Shown here piece after piece: positions 34,844 through 39,998 of a stretch of 39,998 nucleotides of DNA. The stretch is from the NCBI RefSeq assembly GCF_002198665.1, contig NZ_MWLM01000024.1, positions 12,951 to 52,948 on the forward strand. Reading direction: 5' to 3'. Below the pieces are notes generated by a model that had not been told where the DNA came from, did no database searches, and saw only the letters and a list, made by a program, of their open reading frames with translations. The stretch's first letter is position 1, and each line of letters begins with the position of its first letter. The stretch is from Novosphingobium sp. B 225 (GTDB lineage Bacteria > Pseudomonadota > Alphaproteobacteria > Sphingomonadales > Sphingomonadaceae). Made by a program: the position numbers and the translations under genes.

Positions 34844-36744
34844 GCGCGGTGCCAGCGCTGCGGCCGGATATCCAGGCCCTGCGTGGCTACGCGGTAGGAG
34901 TGGTGATCCTTTATCACGCCGGGCTGGGGCTGGCCCCCGGCGGCTTCCTGGGTGTGGACCTGTTCTTCGTGGTCTCGGGCTTCCTGATTGGCGGGCATGT
35001 GCTGCGCGCGCTGGATGGGGGGACATTCTCGTTCAGGGAGTTCTATTTGCGCCGGATTCGCCGGCTGGCCCCGGCGGCCTATGCCGTGCTGCTGGCCTGC
35101 GTGATCGCCGCCGCGCTGCTGCTGACGCCCGATGCCCATGCGCGCTTTACCCAGCAGGCGCTGGGGGCGCTGGCCTATGCCACCAATGTGGTGCTGTGGC
35201 AGCAGATCAACTATTTCAACAATGCCGCGGCGAGCGAGCCCTTGCTGCACATGTGGTCGCTGGGGATTGAAGAGCAGTTCTATTTGCTGCTGCCACTTGC
35301 GCTGTGGCTGCTGCCGCGCCGGGTGCGCTGGCCGGTTCTGGCCTTGGTCACGCTGGGCAGCCTCGCGGGCTATCTGGCGCTCTATCCGCGCAGCCCGGGG
35401 GCGGCGTTCTATCTGTTGCCGACGCGGGCCTGGGAACTGGGGCTGGGGGTGATCGCGGCGCTGCTGGCCGACCGGCCGGGGGTGAGGCAATTCGCCGCGA
35501 AGCTGGCGCTGCCCGCGCTGATGCTGGTGCTGGTCCCGGTGCTGTTCACGCTGCCCCTGCCTCAGCACCTGCTAGCGCTGCCGGCCTGCCTTGGCACCAT
35601 GGCGCTGATCCTGGCGGAACTGCCGGGGCGGCCATGGCTGACGCCGCTGGTGCGGATCGGTGATGCTTCCTATGCGCTCTATCTGGTGCATTGGCCGCTG
35701 TTCGCCTTTGCCCATGTGCTGCTGCTGGGTGCGCCGCTGCCGGTGCCCACAGCCTTGGCGCTGGTTGCACTGTCGGGCGTGCTGGGCTGGCTGCTGCACC
35801 GCTGGATCGAACTGCCGGGCCGGTTCGCGCCGCTCGCCCCGCGCCGGGTGTTGCTGCTCTATCTGGCGGCCACGCTGCTGCTGGCGGGCGCAGCGCTGGG
35901 CGGGGCGGCGCTGGTGCGCGAACGTGGGCCGGGGATCGATCTGTCCGGCGTGACCGGGCTGGACCTGCCCGGCTGCGATGCCGCTGCGACGCGGTTTGAC
36001 GGGCGCTGCGCCACGTCGCCCGCGCCGCAAGTGCTGGTCTGGGGCGATTCCTTTTCGCAGCAACTGATCCCGGCATTGACCGCGACTGGCCCTGTCGCAT
36101 TGGCGCAGGCCAGCAAGGGCCAGTGCGCGCCGCTGCTGGGGCTGGCCCCGGTGGACCGCGATGCGACGCAGGACTTTGCGCGGGGCTGCCTGCAATTCAA
36201 CGCCAACGTGATCGAATACTTGCGCCACAGCCCCGGCGTGCGGGTGGTGGTGCTGTCGGGCTATTATCAGCGCTATGCCCAGCCGGGGACCCTGGCGCTG
36301 CATGCCGATGGCCGCCTGCGGCAGGCCGAATTGGCCGGACTGATCGCGGCGCAGCGGGCCACGGCTGATGCTGTGCGGGCGCTGGGAAAGCGGGTGGTGC
36401 TGGTGACCGGGCCAGTCCAGGCCGGGTTCGATCCGGGGCAATGCTGGGCGCGGCGGGACCTCGGCCTGCCTTCGCTCGCCTCCGCTGCCGATTGTGCGAT
36501 CACCGGGCCGGGTGCGGCCCCTGCTGCCGTGTGGAGCGAGGTGCTGTTCGCGCGCTTTGCTGCCGAGGCCGATATGCCCGTGCTGCGGCTGGACCGCCTG
36601 CTCTGCCCCGATCCGGCGCGCTGCGAAACCCGGCGCGGCGGCACGGCGCTGTACCGTGATGCCAATCATCTGGGGCTGGACGGAAGTCGGTTGGTCGGGC
36701 GCGAATTTGGCCTGTTGCAGCGGGCCGAAGCCATGGCTCGCTAG
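34840..36744 (+). CDS. Acyltransferase 3 (OafA/YrhL-like) with C-terminal SGNH domain
   Basis: The 634-residue protein is in two parts. The N-terminal 370 residues are a ten-helix acyltransferase-3 domain with RPDIQALRGYAVGVVILYHAGL and LGVDLFFVVSGFLIGG, then EEQFYLLLPL. The C-terminal 250 residues form a periplasmic SGNH hydrolase-like domain: VLVWGDSFSQQLIPAL (catalytic Ser in GDS), then DANHLGLDGS (Asp-x-x-His). This fusion O-acetylates surface polysaccharides. It closes the operon after the ABC gene (ATGA). A role in acetylating the repeat unit is inferred. Confidence 0.94.
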   Translation: MSAVPALRPDIQALRGYAVGVVILYHAGLGLAPGGFLGVDLFFVVSGFLIGGHVLRALDGGTFSFREFYLRRIRRLAPAAYAVLLACVIAAALLLTPDAHARFTQQALGALAYATNVVLWQQINYFNNAAASEPLLHMWSLGIEEQFYLLLPLALWLLPRRVRWPVLALVTLGSLAGYLALYPRSPGAAFYLLPTRAWELGLGVIAALLADRPGVRQFAAKLALPALMLVLVPVLFTLPLPQHLLALPACLGTMALILAELPGRPWLTPLVRIGDASYALYLVHWPLFAFAHVLLLGAPLPVPTALALVALSGVLGWLLHRWIELPGRFAPLAPRRVLLLYLAATLLLAGAALGGAALVRERGPGIDLSGVTGLDLPGCDAAATRFDGRCATSPAPQVLVWGDSFSQQLIPALTATGPVALAQASKGQCAPLLGLAPVDRDATQDFARGCLQFNANVIEYLRHSPGVRVVVLSGYYQRYAQPGTLALHADGRLRQAELAGLIAAQRATADAVRALGKRVVLVTGPVQAGFDPGQCWARRDLGLPSLASAADCAITGPGAAPAAVWSEVLFARFAAEADMPVLRLDRLLCPDPARCETRRGGTALYRDANHLGLDGSRLVGREFGLLQRAEAMAR

Positions 36745-36954
36745 CGCGTCCCGCCGCGCCACAAGGCATTTTCCTACACGCCGCGAATCTGGCATACCCC
36801 GAACGGCTCTTTGACATTGTCGGTTCCGGCCCCTGGGGCCGCAAGTTTTGTGGGTAAGGCCAGTCTGCACCGAAAAACGTTCAAAAAGTGCAGATGTGTC
36901 ACTTTATTTGCGATAAAACATTGAAATATCGAGATTAATGACCCGGACAGGGTG
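36745..36954. other. Convergent intergenic region with inverted repeats
   Basis: This 210-base AT-richer region lies between the acyltransferase and the opposite-strand glycosyltransferase. It holds an inverted repeat CTGCAC (36865-36870) / GTGCAG (36888-36893) with a 17-base A-rich loop. A short GGCC/GGCC stem lies near 36828-36840. CGGACAGG (36944-36951) pairs with CCTGTCCG (36971-36978) just inside the next gene. These may act as terminators for the converging genes, but none has a proper T-run. No gene is visible. Confidence 0.35.
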
Positions 36955-37908
36955 TCACCTTGTTGTCCGGCCTGTCCGCCCGGCCCGGCGCGCACTCCAG
37001 AGGCGGGAGAGCAGGCGTAGCACGGGGGCGGGGACCATGCTGGCAAACCGGTAGAGCCACCAGTTGCCGCCGCGTGCGCTGCTGCCGGAAAGCAGGGCCC
37101 GCGCGGCGCGGGGGTGGGCGTTGTAGATCAGCTGGCGGGCAAACCGGCGGCGCAGGCCGTCGCCATAGGCTGCCAATGCCGCATGGCGCGCGGCATGGCG
37201 CGGATCGGCCAGCAAGGTGTCGATCGTGGCGAAGACCGGGGATGGCGGGGGTGAGCGCCGCTGCAGGGCGGCCTGCTCGCGGTCCATGATCCCGCCATTG
37301 TCGCGGCGGTACAGTGCGGTGACCGCCGGGTTGACGGCAAAGGGGCCGGTCAGGGCCAGGCGGATCCACAGGTCGGTATCCTCACCGACCGGAAAGGCGG
37401 CAAACCCGCCGCTGGCGATCAGGCCCTCCCGCCGCGCGGCGACGGCGGAGGTCCAGATCAGGTCGGCCTCGGCTGCGTGGTAATAGTCGATCAGACGGCC
37501 CGGAGCTGGCCCGACGGGAGAAAGACGGGGGGGCGTGCCGGTGAAGGTCTGAAAGCCGGTGGCGACCAGCGGGGCCTGTGGGAACTCCGCGACCGTGCGG
37601 GTCAGGGCGGCAAGGTGGCCTTCGGTCCAGAGGTCATCGGCGTCAAGGAACGCGATCCAGGGGTGCCGCGCCTCGGCAATGCCGCGGTTGCGGGCCGGGC
37701 CGGGGCCGGGTTCGGGTTCGCTGAGCAGCCGGATCAGCGGGCTGTCCAGCTGGCGGACCAGATCGGGCCCGCCGTCGGTCGAATTGTTGTCGATCACCAG
37801 CACCTCGCGCGGGGGCAGGGTCTGGGCCAGGACAGAGGCAAGGGTTGCGGCCACATGCTCGCGCTTGTTGTGAAGCGGGATCACCACCGTGAAATCAAGC
37901 GGTTCCAT
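36955..37908 (-). CDS. Family 2 glycosyltransferase
   Basis: The 317-residue GT-A enzyme starts MEPLDFTVVIPLHNKREHVAATLASVLAQTLPP. VLVIDNNSTDGGPDLV follows, and the metal-binding DxD lies in WIAFLDADDLW (about 86-96). ED in PVGEDTDLWIRLAL is the usual catalytic region near residue 175. It would transfer a sugar from a nucleotide donor to a lipid-linked or growing glycan. The last 70 residues are basic with no membrane helix. It is divergent from the next glycosyltransferase gene with a 77-base spacer. Its role in the polysaccharide pathway is inferred from position. Confidence 0.93.
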   Translation of the reverse strand: MEPLDFTVVIPLHNKREHVAATLASVLAQTLPPREVLVIDNNSTDGGPDLVRQLDSPLIRLLSEPEPGPGPARNRGIAEARHPWIAFLDADDLWTEGHLAALTRTVAEFPQAPLVATGFQTFTGTPPRLSPVGPAPGRLIDYYHAAEADLIWTSAVAARREGLIASGGFAAFPVGEDTDLWIRLALTGPFAVNPAVTALYRRDNGGIMDREQAALQRRSPPPSPVFATIDTLLADPRHAARHAALAAYGDGLRRRFARQLIYNAHPRAARALLSGSSARGGNWWLYRFASMVPAPVLRLLSRLWSARRAGRTGRTTR

Positions 37909-37985
37909 CGGGGCAGCGGCGGTCCTTTGGGTGGGGGGCGAATTAGGTGTTACAGTCTTGGCGCGCTGCTGGCAAAGGGTGGCGG

Positions 37986-39065
37986 ATGGATAGCGGGGCA
38001 GAGATGGAGTGCGCGGGGCATTTGCTGTTGCTGACCACCGATGACGGCCACAGCCCCGGCGGCGGGCGCGAGCTGCTGTCGCGGTTGCTGCACGGGGTGC
38101 TGGGCGAACTGCATGGCGCGGTCAGCGTGCTGCGGCTGACCGGACGGAGCAGCGCGCTGGGCGGCCTGCGCGGCCAGCTCCACGCTCTTGACGGCGCGGC
38201 GGGAAAGGAACTGGCGGTGCGGCTGGCGGACGAGACGCTGACCGGGGTGTTCCTTGACGGATCGAACCTGGGCGCGGCGGCGCAGATGGTGCGGAAGATC
38301 AGGCCGGACTTGCCGGTGATGACTTTCTTCCACAACTGCGAGACCCGCTTCTTCGCCGATGCCCTGCGCGCCGCCCCGGGCCCGCGCGCGCTGGCGGTGC
38401 TGGCGGGGCATTGGCAGGCCGAACGGCTGGCGCTGCGCCACAGCACTTGCCGGATCGCGCTGAGCCAGCGTGACAGTGCAGAGCTGGCTCGCCGCTTTGG
38501 CCGGGGCGCCGATGCGGTGCTGCCGATGGCGTTGGAGGACCGGCGTGATCCGGCGGCGGTTCCGCTGACGCGGGCCGGGCCCTTCGCGCTGTTCGTTGGC
38601 GGCGGGTTCTATGGCAACCTTGACGGGCTGCGCTGGTACGCCCGCGAAGTGGCACCCCGGCTGGCGATCCCGACGCTGGTGGTCGGGCGCGGGCTGGATG
38701 GGCTGGCGGGGGACTTGCCGGCGAGCATGGAGCTGGTCGGCCCGGTGGATGATCTGTCGCCGTGGTACGCCGGAGCCGCCCTGGTGGTAGCCCCGATCCG
38801 CGCCGGGTCGGGGATGAAGACCAAGCTGGCCGAGGCTTTGATGCACGGCAAGCGCGTGGTCGGGACGGCGGAGGCTTTCTCTGGCTATGGCGCAGAAGTG
38901 CTGGCGGCGAACCGGTGCGAGGATGATCCGGCGCGCTTTGCCGCGGCGATGGCGGACTTGCTGGCCGAGGCGGGGCCTGCCTTCGATCCGGCGCTGCGGG
39001 GGCTGTACGATCGGTTCCACTCCCGCGCGGCGCTGCGCGATCAGCTGGCCCGGATGCTGCGGTAA
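37986..39065 (+). CDS. Family 4-type glycosyltransferase
   Basis: The 359-residue GT-B enzyme has FALFVGGGFYGNLDGLRWYAREVAPRL as an N-domain/C-domain junction typical of GT4 proteins of the 'glycosyltransferase with PGA_cap-like' type. The C-domain motif VGPVDDLSPWYAGAALVVAPIRAGSGMKTKLAEALMHGKRVVGT carries the conserved donor-site Glu (KLAEAL). No signal peptide is visible. I chose the ATG at 37986 (MDSGAEMECAGHLL) with GGTGGCGG upstream; the frame is open to 37947. It converges with the next gene and overlaps it by 25 bases. Confidence 0.9.
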   Translation: MDSGAEMECAGHLLLLTTDDGHSPGGGRELLSRLLHGVLGELHGAVSVLRLTGRSSALGGLRGQLHALDGAAGKELAVRLADETLTGVFLDGSNLGAAAQMVRKIRPDLPVMTFFHNCETRFFADALRAAPGPRALAVLAGHWQAERLALRHSTCRIALSQRDSAELARRFGRGADAVLPMALEDRRDPAAVPLTRAGPFALFVGGGFYGNLDGLRWYAREVAPRLAIPTLVVGRGLDGLAGDLPASMELVGPVDDLSPWYAGAALVVAPIRAGSGMKTKLAEALMHGKRVVGTAEAFSGYGAEVLAANRCEDDPARFAAAMADLLAEAGPAFDPALRGLYDRFHSRAALRDQLARMLR

Positions 39066-39998
39066 AGCACCGCAAGCTGATCGGCCAGCACGGCGAAGTC
39101 AAAGCGCGGGAGCAGGGCCTGGCCCCGCTCCACCAGCCGCGCGGCAAGGGCGGGGTCGGACCACAGCGCCTCGATCGCGGCGGCGGTGGCGGGGGCATCG
39201 CCAAGCGGAAAGAACTGTGCCGCATCGCCGGCCAGTTCGCGGAACACCGGGGTGTCGCTGGCGGCCACGGGGCGCCCGGCGGCCATGGCCTCGACCATGG
39301 GGATCCCGAAGCCTTCATAGGCCGAAGGAAAGACCATGGCGCGGCTGGCGTGGTACAGGGCGAGCAGATCGGCATGGCTGACCCCGTGCAGCACCCGAAC
39401 CAGATCGCCCAGACCGTGCCGGGCAATCGCGGCGGCCAGCTCCTCCTCGGCCCCGCCGGGGTTGCCGACCACGACCAGCGGGCGATCCAGCCCCTGGGCG
39501 CGGAGCAGGGCCAAAGCCTCGACCAGCTGGGGCAGGTTCTTGCGCCGCTCGATATGCCCGACGGCGAGCAGGAACTGTTCGGGCAGGCGCCAGCGGTTGA
39601 GCGTGTCTGCCAGAACTTCGGGCGCGGGGGCGGCGAAGTCGGCGGGGATCACGCCGTTGTAAAGCCGCTCCACCCGCGCGCCGGGGTGGAACGCCGCCAG
39701 TTCCGCCGCGACCGTGTCCGACACGGCAAGAGTCCAGGCGGCGCGGCTGAGCGCACGGTGGAGCACGGGGCGAGCGACCAGTCGTTCGGCCAGCGGGGCA
39801 TCCGGGCGGACCGGGCGAAGATCATGAATGGTGAGCAGCGTCGGGCAATCCGGCGCGATCACGGCGGGGAGGTGGAAAGCTTCGAACAGGTCCAGCCGGT
39901 CCGCGCGCAGGGCCTTGTTCCAGTAGCCCCGCCCGGCGAGCAGCCGCGCCACACGGCCTTCGCTGGGGATCGGGGTGGGGCGGGCCTCGACATTGGGG
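39041..39998 (-). CDS. Family 4 glycosyltransferase, 5' end cut by the window
   Basis: At least 318 residues are visible. The frame stays open to the window edge (upstream residues NVEARPTPIPSEGR read well), so the true start lies outside. The GT-B/GT4 motifs are clear: PTLLTIHDLRPVRP in the acceptor domain, AVSDTVAAELAAFHPGARVERLYNGV, LLAVGHIERRKNLPQLVEALALL, then HASRAMVFPSAYEGFGIPMVEAMAAGRPVAAS with the EGFGIPMVE donor-site motif. It is probably a mannosyl- or rhamnosyltransferase-like enzyme for the surface polysaccharide; the sugar cannot be read. Confidence 0.92.
   Translation of the reverse strand, partial: PNVEARPTPIPSEGRVARLLAGRGYWNKALRADRLDLFEAFHLPAVIAPDCPTLLTIHDLRPVRPDAPLAERLVARPVLHRALSRAAWTLAVSDTVAAELAAFHPGARVERLYNGVIPADFAAPAPEVLADTLNRWRLPEQFLLAVGHIERRKNLPQLVEALALLRAQGLDRPLVVVGNPGGAEEELAAAIARHGLGDLVRVLHGVSHADLLALYHASRAMVFPSAYEGFGIPMVEAMAAGRPVAASDTPVFRELAGDAAQFFPLGDAPATAAAIEALWSDPALAARLVERGQALLPRFDFAVLADQLAVLYRSIRAS

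Noticed and set aside
33017..35026. 669-codon open frame on the minus strand
   Set aside because: It is a shadow of the ABC exporter and the acyltransferase start; both have full motif sets and coupled start codons on the plus strand.

Overview
The window is strongly GC-rich. It carries a SusC-free TonB-dependent receptor with an 'EIIVTATRR' TonB box, a chromosomal-looking VirB cluster, and peptide-tailoring and polysaccharide genes of a kind common in Alphaproteobacteria. I infer a member of the Sphingomonadales (Novosphingobium/Sphingopyxis/Erythrobacter-like). This rests on gene content and style only, because the window has no rRNA or other phylogenetic marker.

Layout. (1) 1-7519: ordinary chromosomal genes. 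These are a partial secreted Gly/Trp-rich protein, the ABC-F translation factor EttA, a TonB-dependent receptor closed by a clear intrinsic terminator, an FkbM-type methyltransferase and a secreted M28 metallopeptidase. (2) 15900-7506, minus strand: a tightly overlapping type IV secretion operon in the order virB2-B3-B4-B6-B8-B9-B10-B11, followed by a polytopic membrane protein. No virB1, virB5, virB7 or virD4 is present, and VirB9 is reduced to its C-terminal domain. (3) 16107-16730: a truncated dienelactone-hydrolase-like Tat protein. (4) 16800-23401: a RiPP cluster of lasso-peptide type. It has an HPr-kinase-like peptide kinase, a sulfotransferase, a B2 leader peptidase, an Asp/Asn beta-hydroxylase-like dioxygenase on the opposite strand, a second sulfotransferase, a PqqD-like B1 protein and an asparagine-synthetase-like cyclase C. 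A convergent 59-residue ORF at the end of the cyclase is my candidate precursor; it has a leader-like W-x-x-P-x-V motif, a G/D pair spaced for a 9-residue ring, and a C-terminal Ser that suits the kinase. (5) 23746-26304: three tandem microcystin-dependent/phage tail-collar-like proteins, a GNAT acetyltransferase and a DUF6916 protein, with no other phage genes. (6) 26303-36744: an envelope-polysaccharide operon with a nucleotidyltransferase, Wza-like export lipoprotein, small Gly-rich secreted protein, O-antigen ligase/polymerase, Wzc-like co-polymerase/kinase, small helical protein, PglK-like ABC flippase and acyltransferase-SGNH fusion. (7) 36955-39998: three glycosyltransferases, the last one cut by the window edge.

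How they fit together. The RiPP genes, the collar-protein cassette and the polysaccharide genes lie back to back. The nucleotidyltransferase that opens the polysaccharide operon belongs to a family that also works with HPr-like kinases on lasso peptides, so regions 4 and 6 may be functionally linked. The most novel part is the heavily equipped lasso-like cluster with its proposed precursor. The stripped-down type IV secretion operon is second.
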